From Shinisaurus crocodilurus (lineage: Eukaryota; Chordata; Lepidosauria; Squamata; Shinisauridae), in NCBI GenBank assembly GCA_021292165.1, contig JAHFWL010000946.1:27824-91823 (forward strand): a stretch of 64,000 nt of DNA, given 5' to 3'. A program made the position numbers and the translations under genes. Shown piece by piece: positions 11,628 to 25,799 of this stretch (its first letter is position 1; each line of letters begins with the position of its first letter). The notes below the pieces were generated by a model. That model was not told where the DNA came from. It ran no database searches and worked only from the letters and a program-made list of their open reading frames with translations.

Positions 11628-11705
11628 CAATTTATTTATTTATTTCATTTTTATACCGCCCAATAGCCGAAGCTCTCTGGGCGGCTTACAACAATTAACA
11701 AGATA
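11628..11705 (-). mobile_element. L2 LINE 3' terminus
   Basis: The minus strand ends in GTAAGCCGCCCAGAGAGC, TTCGGCTATTGGGCGG and TATAAAAATGAAATAAATAA, the L2 3' end used by several copies in this window. Confidence 0.8.
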
Positions 11706-12004
11706 GTCCCTGCTACAATGTCCATATAATCTTGACCTAGGTACACTGGAACTGTTCTGTTGACTTTAACTGATTTTATAATACAGGTCTTCAGCTCACT
11801 TATCTTAGCAAGATATCAAGGTCAATTCACAAATGGATGTTCACTGCTGGATGACTGAAAAATCAAGTGATGGCATGCATGTGTGAAACAGCCATCACAG
11901 ATCAACCACTGCAGATGAAGTGTTGATATCACCTGACATCAACTCCAAATATAGTATTTTTTTAGTGGAAACAATTCAACTAAAAATCAGAGTAGTGAGA
12001 TAGG

Positions 12005-12207
12005 TAAGAACATATGAAGCTTTCTTATATGAGTCATCCAGCCTAGTATTACCTACTCTGACTGGTAGTGGCCCTCCAAGGGCCTAGTCAAGGGTTCTTC
12101 CCAGTCCTGCTACTTAAGATCCTTTTAAATCTAGAGATGCCAAGGATTGAACCTGTTCCATAGGTATGCAAAATATGGGCCCTACCACTGAACTATAGGA
12201 CTGGCCC
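12005..12207 (-). mobile_element. tRNA-derived SINE (Ala-like head)
   Basis: The complement begins GGGCCAGTCCTATAGTTCAG and TGGTAGGGC (tRNA-like A box), then GGTTCAATCC (B box), and ends GAAAGCTTCATATG. Same family as 41240-41440 and 29430-29613. Confidence 0.7.
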
Positions 12208-13325
12208 TTTCTGGTATGAATCAGCCATTTGTATTTTTTGTATACACACTTACTTTCTTATAACTCTACAAGTGCAATGGGCAAAGAGTATAATAATGTA
12301 CTTGGCTTAGCTTAGCTCCAGTCACAATAACAACCCTCACTAGTGGAGATAATTCACCAGCACAAGACCACAGGGAAATGTTCCCTACAGAAAGTAAGAT
12401 GGATCTTCAATCATCCTGCAGGGTTTTGTGAGATGTAGAAATATGGGTATACTTTTATTTCCATTATGAATCATTATACTATCCCATCACAAAAGGTACT
12501 GGATTAACTATTTATGCATTCTAAGAAAACTGAACCTATCAAGGAGACAATTGACTCAACTCTAAATAAAGGTTTCCTTGGAATTATTTTAAAATTGGAT
12601 TAAGATTCCACTCCAGTGTATGACCCTGTAAAACGAGTAGTGCATTGAAGACTCACCTACAGTCGCCTGTCACCCTGCCTCCCCATGCCACCCCTCACAA
12701 ACTACAGAGTGGAGAGAATCCAATATAAGATAAATAAAAACAGCATAGGCAACTAAGTTAATCAGACTTTACATTCCCCATCTGAGAAGTGAAACCAGTG
12801 TGTCAACTGGAACCACAGCTAAAAGTGAGACACGGAACCAAGGGGAGTGAACTGTGTAAATTAAAACCTGCCAGAAGTCCCTAGCACTTGACAACAAGGA
12901 AAAGGGGGGGGGGAATGGAATCCAAACCTGAACCATACAGTACCTGAGTACAAATTGTATACATTGTGCATTTCTGAACTTGCACATTTACATTTTATCT
13001 CCTTGTCTCTTTAAAATACACTTGAGTGGAAAACAATCAGGCCCCCGATTGCTTCATTTGAAGAGACAAACAACTAAAAAATATACACACGAGAAGTTAA
13101 AAAATGATGCCCATAGCATGAACTTTGCTTTCAGGTATCATATCCAAGTGAAACAATCCACATTTGGAGAGGCCCTCAGACCATGAACACACCAGGCAGA
13201 AATGGTAAACTGGGTGATCCATGCCAGTTTTTGATACTGAGAATTTTATTCATGTATAAATATGTAAAACCAATGACAACATTTAGAATATATAAGATTC
13301 TAAAAAAGGCAGACCCTGCTATAGG
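12208..13325. other. Intronic sequence, no gene seen
   Basis: Mixed AT-rich sequence with a G run at 12905. No supported feature. Confidence 0.5.
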
Positions 13326-13333
13326 CACTAGAC

Positions 13334-13594
13334 CAGTGGTTCTCAACCTTTTTTACCCCATGCACCCTTTTCACCATATGTCAGAATGTCATTCCCCCCT
13401 TTCCAAGTTTGTCTGATATAATCTGTGCCATACAATAAGGTGTGATGTCCTGTAGATTAGTATGTATAATCTGTAGAATTATAATTTGTAGAAAGATCAG
13501 TATTCCAACAGTTTGAGTCTGTGGTCCTAATTCCCCCTCTGAAAGCCTAAAATTCCCCCCCTGGGGGGAATTCCCCCCTAGTTGAGAACCCCTG
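13334..13594. mobile_element. Charlie-like hAT MITE with perfect target duplication
   Basis: Perfect 8-bp duplication CACTAGAC at 13326-13333 and 13595-13602. Termini CAGTGGTTCTCAACCTT and, reversed, CAGGGGTTCTCAACTAG are inverted and typical of Charlie-type hAT elements. No transposase inside. Confidence 0.88.
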
Positions 13595-13602
13595 CACTAG
13601 AC

Positions 13603-15184
<1,582 letters not shown>

Positions 15185-15418
15185 TCAGAATAGGTGTTTC
15201 CTGTTAAATTAAAACATTATTTCACCCAAAAAGAGGCCATCTAAAAACAAGGAAAGTAAGAACGTTCTTCTACAGAAGGAGAGATGGAAAGCAAGACTAC
15301 TCCCTCAGCTCTGCTGGGAGACCAGCTCCATTGTGCTCCTCCCTCCCTCAACAGCCATCTAGAAGGAGCTATTCTGTTAGGATGCAGCAGAAGGAGAGAT
15401 CAGAAGCATGACCTACTC

Positions 15419-16145
15419 CAGGGGTCTCCAACACAGCGCCCACAGGCACCTCCAAAGGTGCCCAACCTGGTGCCAGTGGGCACCCAAAAATAATTTTTAA
15501 TTGTTTTTTTTCCTTCATTTTTAAATATATGTACATGGGTTTGTATGAAATGCATACAATTTTTGTCAACAAAAGTGGACCAAAAAACCAAATGTATCCA
15601 TTTGAAGTTGGCATCTATATGCCACCCATTCATATATCGAAAGCGTTGTAAAGTCCTCAATCCACTGCAATATAGGAGGTGTTTTTTATCCTTCCAATGT
15701 TGTGATATCAGTCTTTTAGCTCTCAAAATGGCACAGATAATGCATTTCCCCTTCCCTTTGTTAATTTCCATGAAGCAGGTAAATAATTTAAAAGAACGTA
15801 TACATCAGTGAATATTAAAGACTGTTACAGTATAAAAGTTATCTGTAATAACCTCCTCCCAAAAAAGAAGTAACTACTGGACATTGCCAAAACATAAGTT
15901 TAAAGGAAACATTAGCTGTATTGCACTGCCAGCAATTAGCTGAATCGCTTATTAAAGAGACGTTGTGGTGTCCAATAGACACGAAACAAATGTTTCCGCA
16001 GAATAAGATGCAGCCTAAGATCCATAGACGCAGCAGGTAGATGCCAAAGTGGCAATCCACTGATTAGGCATCTTATGGTGGTGCCCAGAGCAGTTTCTCA
16101 AATTCCCAAATGTGCCGATGGGCCCAAAAAGGTGGGGGACCCCTG
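15419..16145. mobile_element. Non-autonomous hAT element
   Basis: Begins CAGGGGTCTCCAACACAG and ends AAGGTGGGGGACCCCTG, inverted termini of the hAT CAGGGGTC type. The interior is AT-rich with no transposase motif. The target duplication is decayed (ACCTACTC against GTCCAATC). It lies about 300 bp inside the intron upstream of the CUB exon. Confidence 0.65.
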
Positions 16146-16610
16146 GTCCAATCCTTTGTTGGTTCTGCTGAGACACCAGTTTCATTGGGCTCCTCCTCTC
16201 CCTCAATTGTTTCTAACCAAGTGTTCATTATAAGAACTTGGTAATTTTAAGAACTGGTTTGCTTGTTTTCCTCTTTCCTCCCGTTCCTTCTTTTTTGTGT
16301 CTTGTCTTTTAGATTGTAAGCCTATGGGTATTTATTTTTAAATATGATTGATCTCATGTGAGCTGCTCTGGGAGCCTTTTCAGCTGAAGAGTGAAGTAAA
16401 AAAAATAATACTTAAAATAAATAAATTTTCAAAGAAAGAAAACATGAGAACCAAATGGTCTAATAAAAGTGTAAACAGTATTGGGCTGCATTTAAAGGCA
16501 GTCATGGATATATATTTTCCCCTCCTCATGGAAAAGCTATTTTACACCTGGCACAGGCGCATCCAAAGATACCTGTGACAAAAGCAGAAGAAGGGCCTGA
16601 TATAGAAGGG

Positions 16611-16929
16611 CAGAGGTGGGCAACACACAGCCTGTGAGCCGTATGCAGCCCCTGTTACCTTGGCTGTGTTGCTGAATGCGGTGGTGGAAAATATTTTTTG
16701 AAAGGTGGCTGTACGGAGCACTACAACGGTCAAATTTACCACTACGGAGCACTATAAGGGTCAAATTTAGCTTGTTTGAAAGCTAAATTTGTACCCTTTA
16801 GTACTGTGTAGCCACTATGGAGTGGTTTGCCACTGAATTTCAGCAAACAGCTGTTGTTGTTTTTTCTGGGGTTTTCTGTAGGCTGTGGCAGCACCTGTGG
16901 ACTGCTGTAGTGTGCATGGAGTGTGCCCC

Positions 16930-16966
<37 letters not shown>

Positions 16967-17014
16967 CTCCTGGGGTGAAAATGCCCCCTGGACCTCCTGC
17001 AGTTACCCACCCCT
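16611..17014. mobile_element. Non-autonomous hAT element containing a GT microsatellite
   Basis: Begins CAGAGGTGGGCAACAC and ends GCAGTTACCCACCCCT, whose complement is AGGGGTGGGTAACTGC. Flanks ATAGAAGG and ATTAGAGG may be a worn 8-bp duplication. A GT run is at 16934-16965. Confidence 0.6.
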
Positions 17015-17130
17015 ACATTAGAGGAATGCATTAAGTCTGAAGCATTTGCAGATTACTGTTAGTGGCTATTGTCCTTCTTCTCATGATCCTTTGGGTACAA
17101 AATATTTAGATGCACACAGACACACACATG

Positions 17131-17535
17131 GGGCCTGTTCGTACAACACGGAAACCACGGGGGTGCAGAAGTCCCCCGCGGTTCCCCTGTCCTGCGAACG
17201 CAGGCTGGGGGCGCCCCTGCGGGATGGCCGTGCGCACGAAGCACGCAAAGTGACCATGGGCGGTAGAGGGGTAAGCCCCTATCACACGTGGCCACCCTGC
17301 CATGCAAACAGCAGGCAGTCGTCCCGCGGGGGCCGCGCAGAGGCAGCAGCCCAGAGCGGCCGGAGCTGTGGCCACTCTGGCCTGTAGGGGCAAACGACCC
17401 CTCTGGGCATCCCAGGCCCCCACCCCCTAGTGCTGGGAGGCCCGCACTGCGGTGCGGGGACTGCCGGCTCCACCGGGGTCCACCCACGCGCGCGGGGCCT
17501 CCCCTGCTCACTGCCCGGGTTGTACAAACCGGACC
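17131..17535. mobile_element. GC-rich terminal-inverted-repeat element, unclassified
   Basis: Left end GGGCCTGTTCGTACAACACG and complement of the right end GGTCCGGTTTGTACAACCCG match at 17 of 21 aligned positions. The body is about 65-70% GC in an AT-rich setting and holds long spurious ORFs in all frames. No transposase and no clear 8-bp duplication (a CATGG occurs at both edges). Confidence 0.55.
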
Positions 17536-17718
17536 ATGGTCTACACTGATGAATATCAGTGTAATTCTAAGCAAATTTACTCAGAAGTAAACCCCACCAA
17601 GTTCACTGTGGTCACTCCCTGTGTGTGAGAGAGAGGTTAACATGTGGCGGGGAAGTGGGATTAGGCTGTCTGGCCCCAGCCTGGACCTCTGCACATTAGA
17701 CAAAAATAAGAAAGGGTC

Positions 17719-18297
17719 TTGTCACACCCCACCCCTCATAGGGCCTCAAGCTTGCCCTCCTTTTTGGTATCTATGGGAGCGCTTATATAAGGTTGGGGGG
17801 TTTCACTTTCTCTAACCGTTACCCTTACACCTCTCACGCTGACTTTGGGATGTCTATTATCCCTACCTTATACCTCTTTGACCAGTATATAAAGCACAGC
17901 TTCCCACACAGGCTGTTTCAAACAACAAAGTAAAGTTTATTTTAAAATACAATGGTTTCTGGAAATAAGTTTCATTTGTATGTTTCAATCTATATTACCG
18001 GTAAGTAATTTACTATCTTATCCTATTACCAATCCTCCCACAACAACTGTTCCCAAAATATCAATCCCTGCACTCATTAGCTAATCTCTTAACAATCCTA
18101 ATATAATCTCTCAACTCCAGTCAGCTCCACAGACTCCCAAACAGCACTCTGGCACTTCTTACACACTCCACACACTCCTCTCTTCTCCATATACTGCTGC
18201 CTGAACAGATCTTCAATTCAATAAATGTAGCCCTGATTTGAAACCATATATACCTTTGTCTGACTCTTCATTATCTCACCTATACACGCGCAACAGA
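17719..18297 (+). mobile_element. LTR-like block
   Basis: Starts TGTCACACCCC and ends ACACGCGCAACA (TG...CA). It has TATA-like TTATATAAGG (about 17785) and TATATAAAGC (17886), and ATTCAATAAATGTAGCCCTG (18218 onward), which matches the LTR end at 3132-3150, followed by TGACTCTTCATT. No retroelement ORFs adjoin it. The boundaries are a guess. Confidence 0.4.
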
Positions 18298-19190
18298 AAG
18301 ATTTGGCAGAGCTCTGCTAGCGGTATTTAGTTTGTGGAATGACACCGTTGGATACTGCACCGTATGCAGTAGCTAATTGCAAACCTACTCCTGTTACACA
18401 GAAATCAAAGGAATGAAAGCACGCTACTAACTTGTCCAGATGTTTAGATACACATCTCTAAATGAGGAAGACGCCTCTGTGGGCATGCCAAAAGCCATAA
18501 TGATGGCCGCATACAGTCACCAGAACTGAATTTTTGGAAAGCTACCTTGTAGATGCCCTAGAGAACAGAGGATAACGTGGTACCTTGTTGAAAGGGTTTA
18601 TGTTTTAGGTTAAGTACACAAGACAGAATGAAAGTAGAGATAAAAGCCTGATGAAAGAGTAACAAGGATGGAAGAAGGAACAGTAGTCAGAGAAGGGAAC
18701 ACAGGAGAGCAGTCATTTTACTTGGGAGGATTGGAAAGAAGACAGCAAGAAGCAGGTAACTGCTTCGGGCAGAAGCTCTGGGTGCCTTTGATAGCTGCAT
18801 ACTAGGAACAGATGCCACTTTTCCCAGCATGGAAATACAGTGATGGGGAAAGTTGCACCTGTTGACTCTCTTCCTGTCATGCAGCTGTTAAAAATACAGA
18901 GCCCCTGCTGGGAAAAAATGCAATAACTGCGGAACCAAAGGAGTGGGAAAGAACATTACTAGGGGAGCAAGGATTTAATCCATATGATATAGAACCTGAA
19001 TATACAGTAACTAAAAGCTGGGGTGCGTGTGAATGGTGTGGCAAGAAATATTGGGGGTAGCACCCACTATCGCTTGAAGTCATTGCACCCCAAATGCTAG
19101 CAAGAAGGAGAATTGTCGAGTACTACCAGGATTTAGAGTGATGCAGTGCAGTAAAGAGCGCTCAACGTTACCTTTTACGTAACTGTTGTA
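18298..19190. other. Intronic sequence, no gene seen
   Basis: Unassigned sequence without recognisable coding or repeat signature. Confidence 0.45.
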
Positions 19191-19289
19191 TGAATCAGAT
19201 AAACATCTCGTGTGTGTGTTGTTGTTGTTTTTACAGAACCTGGCAAACACGCCACAATCACCACACTGGCGGACAGGCAGGGGAAGGCA

Positions 19290-19521
19290 GAAGGGCAATG
19301 ACGCGATGGGACCCTGAGCAGGCGCGCTGGACCCCCATGCTGCGTTCTGCGCCTGCGCAGGGTCCCATCGCGTCATTTCCGGTGGCGACGGGACCGGAGA
19401 GGGTGGGTCGAGCGGTGCGGAGAACTGCTCCGTACCACTCAGAAGATCGAGGCGGGGGGCTGCCCCTGCGGAAAGTCGAGGCGGGGGCGAGGCGCCCCCC
19501 CCAGGTTCGTTTTCATGGCTA
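19290..19521. mobile_element. Palindromic CpG-rich hAT element (partial copy)
   Basis: Shares TGCGCCTGCGCAGGGTCCC (19348-19366), CGCGTCATTTCCGG (19369-19382), GGAGAACTGCTCCG and AGATCGAGG with the complete copy at 47805-48153, and ends GGTTCGTTTTCATGGCTA. The left terminus and target duplication cannot be fixed, so the copy is probably truncated or eroded. Confidence 0.7.
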
Positions 19522-19529
19522 CATGTGTC

Positions 19530-21331
19530 CTCTTTTACAGAGAACACTTCTCTATTTGAAGGGCTGCCAGAGGACTGTCTTCTACTTTGAAGGGCTGTCC
19601 AGTCCAAGTCCAGTTTAAAGATAAAGAACCCCCAGAAGGAAGAGCTGAGCCTTGAAGTTGCCCATCAACAGTACCTGGAGAGCAGACTGAGCAAGGCACA
19701 CAGCAGGTGACCTGGTCACAGTCTTCCACACTGCTGTATTTCTATTTAAATTACAGTAATTATTTCTAAATTTGCATCTATACGTGTAAATTAGCATATG
19801 CACTTTTTATGCAAATCTCCCTCCTCTTTCTGGGTGATGCGTGACCTCTTCGTTGGTGATTCACAAGTGACCACCCTAACATTCTACCCAATTTATCAAT
19901 CATCAATTCTGAAAGCCCTCTCCTCACTCACCATATATAACAGCAATCCATAGGGGTATCAGATCAGGTTTCTGGTTTGCTCCCTGCCTAGGACTGCAAA
20001 AAGAAGGGCTTTGTGAAGTGATGGTTGGTGGGTTGCATTCGGTTTGGCAGGTTCAGAAGCATTGCAGGCTTGGTCTACTAATTTTTATTACAATGGAAAT
20101 TAGGCTAGCCTCCATTTGCCTGCTCCCATCCTCACCTGTGAAATATTATACTCTAATCTATGAGTGCTCTAATGAATAGTTTACGGTTAATATCTTGAAT
20201 GTCATGTTCCTGGCACTTTACTGCCTTCTTCTTTTTTTTTTTTTAACACAAGAACCATTTTAATAAAGGAGTCTTTTTCAACAGAGCACATATTTCAAAA
20301 AGGGCTACATAAAGGACCGATACATGCTCTACTTTATAATGCATTCAGGGTTCAGATACCAGACTACACAGCTTTTTGTTTTAAGACCCTTGGGTTCCCA
20401 GTTCTGAGAAGAAAAGCAAGCTTGTTGTTGTTTGGATAAATAAGATAAAGAAATAATTATATTGTTGTTGTTGGGCCCAAGTGTTAGAATCCCATAACAC
20501 TGTGTGTGTGTGTGTGTGTGTGTTAGAGAAATCCTGAGTGAGGCTGATGGGAGGGAGTGCCAGCCAGAGCAGAAGCGGGCAGTTTTGCCTGACTTTTCAG
20601 CACAGTGGATCCTTGAATTTCCAACCCTTCCCCTGCCCCCCATTGATAGCAGGGGAGGTGGGGGAATTAGCTACACCAACTCTAGGCCTGGCATAGGTGA
20701 CGGGCATGGATTGGACCCATTTGTGGGAATGGAGCACAATCCATGTGCTCCATTCAAGTGGTACATTTGGACTAAATGTACCACTTGGGGCCATTCTGCC
20801 TGCTACCTCCAGCAGCAGTTGTCTGGGTGTAGCAGAGTCCCCTAGCTCTACTGGTGGTGGTCTTCTCCACCAGCAGAGGCTGGCAGAGGGACATCAGTGT
20901 ACCATCCTGACCCCATCCAGCCATCTTCATGCAGGGTTTAGGATTCCACTGTGTGTCTTTGTGAGGACGGAAGGAGTTGTACAAGAACCCTGCTGTGTGT
21001 GAATGAGCATTTCTGATCAGTCTTATTTTATGCATTAAATTTCTAGCTTCATTGCTCCAAAGACCTGAGGCAGGAGCAATGCATTTAAAACAGATACATG
21101 CTAATTAAAATAAATGTAAAATGATAAGCGCCAGTTCCATACTGCTTGAGAGGATTTGCTTGTTGTTGTGTTTTCTCCCTTTTTTATGCTCCAACGGTCC
21201 CTAATTTACCAGGGATGTGGGGCCAGCCCTAACAGGGTACAAGGAGAAGCAGGCTCCTTCAGGCAGCAGAATTTAGGGGCCTAGATGGAGGCAGAAACTG
21301 GTGGCTGAATGGTAGAGCAAGCCTTTTGCTG

Positions 21332-21376
<45 letters not shown>

Positions 21377-21680
21377 GTAGTGGGGTGTGTCCGTGTCCAT
21401 TTGGGGCTCTACTACAGGCAGGGGCAGTTCTAATGTCCCAATTCTGCCTTCTGAAGAAAGGATGCTTTTGAAAATTATGTTAATGTTCAAATATGTGCAC
21501 TCAAGTTGTCAAATCACAGGAGCACCCCCCCCCCCGCCCCAGGTCTCTGGAATGTAAATCCAAAGTGGAAAGTAAAACTTCACTCTAGTACAAATTCAGG
21601 TAATAACTGGATACAACAAGGATGCGGAATTTCTAAGCATTGCTCCTTTTCTCTCTCTCTCATAACCACCTATTCAGACA
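19530..21680. other. Intronic sequence with small palindromes
   Basis: Holds GT runs at 20500-20521 and 21332-21370, and two adjoining short hairpins at 20733-20794 (GGAGCACA...TGTGCTCC and AGTGGTACATTT...AAATGTACCACT), probably part of a decayed MITE. No gene seen. Confidence 0.45.
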
Positions 21681-21687
21681 GTAAGAT

Positions 21688-22035
21688 CTGGTTCACAGGT
21701 CACAACAACCCAGGCTTTTCTAAACCCTGGGTTGTTGTGAACAACGTTGGAGCAAGTAAGCATGCTGGCTCTTGCTGCCCAGTCACTCCTGCTGGGGATA
21801 AATAACCTAAGGACACTCTTTCTCTGGGTTATTAATTGTAACATATGAACCAAGATTTCTGGGTTGTTGGGAGAAAGATAACCATGGGTTACAACCCTAG
21901 ATTATCTCTCCCCCAACAACCCAGAAATTCTGGTTTGAACATCACATTTAACCCAGGGATGGAGCATTGCTGGTTGCGACTGCGTGGCGGGAACCAGCAT
22001 GCTCACTAGCTCCCACTTCGTCAACCCTGGGTTTT
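21688..22035. mobile_element. MITE-like palindromic sequence
   Basis: Repeated inverted AACAACCCAG / CTGGGTTGTT words: 21702-21743 form a hairpin, and AGAAAGATAACC and GGTTATC-type arms follow. The right end is AACCCTGGGTTTT. No target duplication found, so the edges are approximate. Confidence 0.4.
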
Positions 22036-22039
22036 AAAA

Positions 22040-24200
22040 AAAATCTGTGTCATTCTAACGTTTGCACTGGGCCTAAATGTTGCTGAATGTGTATGAATTG
22101 TAGCTATTCTGTTAATATGCACAATCACAGTCATTCTGAGTTTAAATATTTTAGTAAAGGTTCCTGATTTTTTTTTAGAAAGCAAAGTATTATGATCAGC
22201 TTGCCACACTAACATACATAAGAAGCCTGTGCAGGACAGGCTATTTCAGTGTAAATCGAGACCATATATTTTAGTAAAGCAGCAGATGAAATAGAGCCTT
22301 CAGAAATATGTAAGTCAGATGGGAGAAGCTCAGGCAGTGATCCTTGTTGTGTTCCAAATACATAAAAGAGTCCTTACTTTTATTTGTGAAATGTTGGAAG
22401 ATATGCACAATATGTCATGCATTTCCTACACACTAAGGAGAGAAGAGGGCATGTGTGGAACTGATATGGTGTTGCCATTTTCTGTCATGACTGGAAAAAC
22501 ATTTAATTCATATATTATGTTTCAATGCTATGAACATAATTTGTTTTTTTTAGCATAATTATCTAGCATGATGTCCCTTTCTAGAAAATGTATGCAGGAA
22601 TGTCCATTCCTTGATTATTTAGTATTTCCAGCAACACAGCTGCTAAAGTTAGGCACTTTTAAGGATGCAATCCTATCATTTATTTGGGAGTATGCAATGT
22701 TGTTTTTATTAACATCAGATTACATTTATTGCTGAGCTTAGCTGTACTCCTGACTTTATGGTAACTGAGCTCTATTCCTAGGCTGCGATGGGTCCATGGG
22801 GTTCTGAGAGGTTTTTAACTGTTGAAGCGGGGGAGGGGGAGCAGCAGTTATGACCGTTGGAAGCTGAAGTGAGGTGAGTTGAAAGCTGGGGGAGAAAGGA
22901 GTTAGATTTTTTTGTGTGTAGTTTTATTATTTTACTTGGCTTTAGAAGAATGTGAACTGTTACTATTACTTTATAGGAAAATAAAAAGCATAGGCTTAGC
23001 AGAGGTCAATACCTACATGATCTGGAGCTGGCAGTTTATACAGCAGCATAGTCTCCAACTGCCCTGAAAATACTGGGACTGTCACAAAAACCCTTAAGCC
23101 GTCCTCCCAGAGACAGATGCTGGGAGGATGTGTACATGCATGCACACACGCTCTACCTGCTGAAAAGCAGGCTGCACCTGGTGACCTGGACAGAGGGAGG
23201 GAGAGGTGAATGAGGGAATTTATCACATGATTCCTATCTTTATCTTGCCAAATATTTTATTTCCTAACAGAGCAGACTCTGTGCCTCTAACAGGTGAGGT
23301 TACAGTGTCAGAAGGAAATGCAAGAAACTTCCTCTTCTCTCTGAAGCTCCATTTAGGGGTGTGGGTGGGTAAGCTTCACCTGTTGAATTTGTGCCAATCC
23401 TGACCATTTTAAAACAAAAATATACAGGATACAGATAGAGCAGAAAGGGAGAGTAGAAATGAACATCTTGTTTATAGGCAGTCTCTGTGCACAGCAAATG
23501 ATCAATGCATGGAGACTGGAGCAAGGCCACAGGGAATGATTTTGGTCCTCCATCTCCCCTCACGTATTGATTGTACCTGGATTTAAAACATCTGGACAGG
23601 GCTTAAAGCAGATCTTAACTTACCTCACTACAGTGAAAGTATACAATGAGTTCTTTTACATTGGGGTTTCTTGATGCCCGGTTGGAAATTTGTCAGCCAA
23701 GATGTAGATGTGTGTTAGGGTTGCCACCGTTTTTATGGCTCTGTGATTGTAATGGTTACCAATCAAACAGAAATAACCAGGTAAAACTTTTCCCATGCAT
23801 GTTCATGTTCAAAATGTTTTTCTCCTGTTGCTTGTTATGTGGCCAGAAAATGAAAAGGGAAAAGCATAACGTTTGCACATAAACTCAGCACTGATTAAAC
23901 TTGCATTAAGCAAAACGTGCACATTCCGTCAATGCAGTCCGTGTAATGGCACCCCTTCAGCCACCCATACTGAAAATTACAATATATTTTATAATATACA
24001 ATATTTTATGTATGGTTTATAAGGCATTAGTGGCAGTATGAAATCTCTATTATGAAAAACCAGGCCTTAGCACAGAGATTACCTCATTCTACACAGGTGA
24101 CTGCACCTACCCTTTATTATCAAACTAGATTGCTTTGAAAACGGTGATTTAGATAAGGAAAATCATGGTTTATTTTCCAGGTTTTCCCTCCTGGTTCTGT
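22040..24200. other. Intronic sequence, no gene seen
   Basis: AT-rich DNA with no recognised gene or clear mobile element. Confidence 0.45.
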
Positions 24201-24206
24201 GTCCTT

Positions 24207-24395
24207 TCCTTCCACATGGATCAATTTATTTCTATTTATCACACTTGTAGCCTGCATTTCAAGGTAGCATATATGAGATTTTCCGATTAGTACCCTGAGA
24301 GATGGTGACTGGCCCAGGGTCACCTAATGAACTGAAAAGTGATTTTAATCCACGTCTCCCTATCCATCACAGCACACTGGATCTAACTACAGTAT
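24207..24395 (-). mobile_element. Old Sauria-like SINE remnant
   Basis: The complement keeps AGATCCAGTGTGCTGTGATG, then GGTGACCCTGGGCCAGTCAC, matching the body of the copy at 25242. The tail is degraded. Confidence 0.5.
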
Positions 24396-25240
24396 AGGCT
24401 GTTGAATTCAATTTACAATAATATTTTAAGAACGGGGGGGGGGGGCAAGCAAGGAAAGAACTTTCTAAGATCCAATATTTTATGTGTTCCATTCTGAATG
24501 AGAGTACCTTATATGAGAATTTGTACATGACTTGAAATACAAAAGGGAGTACAACAGCAACGTTTTAGCAGCACACCACTTATCTCCCTAATCTCATAAT
24601 AGTTGCTTATTATTGTTAAAGAAGCCCCCAAATTTATCTCAAGATAAAGAGTCTCCTGTGACAAAACACTTTCACAAGCCTAGTCTCCTTTCCTTTCTGT
24701 CTGAGAGCAATTATTCAGAGGACTTAAAATTCAGCCCTCCAGAATGTGATTTCTGATTATTGCTTTGGCCCAGAAGCTACAAATAGGACTTGACCTATTC
24801 AGGATAGACTTTCAGCCAAATTACAGAGATTGCTTGGTCAGCTCTTTTTTCCTCTTCTGCCAAAAAATTATCAGCTGGAGTCCACTTTCATTAGAGGGGA
24901 GAAAGAAAATTTTCTATATAACTTAAGCAAAGCTCGACAAAATAGAAGAAATTTCACTCAGACGTAAAAATATGCTTGAATCATGCCTTCAAAATATGAG
25001 TATGTAACCGAGTATGCCATGGGGGAAAAAAATCTTAATGCAATGCATTTTTGAAAGTACAAAATGATTAGCATTTATACCTAAGAGCTAGTAGCTCATT
25101 TACATGGATTATGTTTCTAATCTTTCCTCAAAATACAAAAAATAAGTAAAAATAAAGAAATGTGAAAACAATTTTGCACTGTTTCTTAGCTAGTTGTGCT
25201 TATGCCTGGACAGTGTTCTGGTGGTGGCTTTGCCCTTGGT
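24396..25240. other. Intronic sequence, no gene seen
   Basis: AT-rich, low-repeat sequence with a G run at 24435. It could include conserved non-coding elements, but nothing in the sequence alone shows this. Confidence 0.4.
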
Positions 25241-25241
25241 G

Positions 25242-25475
25242 TTTGTTTATTTATTATATTTATACCCCGCCTTTTTTCCTGCAAGGAACCCAAGGCGGTT
25301 TACATAATCCTTCTCCTCCATTTTATCCTCACAACAACTCTGTGAGGTAGGTTGGGCTGAGAGCCAGTGGCTGGCCCAAAGTCACCCAGTGAGTTTCATG
25401 GCCAAGCGGGGACTAGAACCCAGATCTCCTGAGTCCCAGTCCAACACTCTCACCACTACGCCACACTGGCTCTCC
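25242..25475 (-). mobile_element. Sauria-like tRNA-derived SINE, nearly full length
   Basis: The complement reads AGAGCCAGTGTGGCGTAGTG with GGTGAGAGTGTTGG (A box), GGGTTCTAGTCCCC (B box), GGTGACTTTGGGCCAGCCAC, CAACCTACCTCACAGAG, and ends AAGGCGGGGTATAAATA plus a TAAA tail. Head-body-tail order is complete. Confidence 0.85.
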
Positions 25476-25799
25476 ATTATAATGAGCGCTATGTGTCTGC
25501 TTATAAATACAGGAGAGTTAATTTAAGGCTTTTTTGTGGGTGGAATTTTACCAATATGCATGTCCACCTGTCGGCATTGATAAACACCACACATGCACAA
25601 ATATATCCTGATGTAATTGTACACATGGTTGCGGGGCCAGCACTAAGGGTAGGCATGGTTGGGCATCGGCCAAGGGCCCATGCCCCAGTAGGGGCCCACT
25701 GACAAAAGCCCCTTGGACTTACTCCTCCTCTTCAGTATTGCAACCTGCTTGTTAACCTGCCTCTTGCTCTGGCCCAGACAACAGAGGAGGTGAGAAGGA

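Noticed and set aside
17059..17574. 171-residue minus-strand ORF and overlapping ORFs
   Set aside because: The GC-rich inverted-repeat element has few stops by composition; all frames are open and none resembles a protein.
19080..19618. Overlapping 175- and 142-residue ORFs
   Set aside because: They span a CpG-rich hAT fragment and have no recognisable domain.
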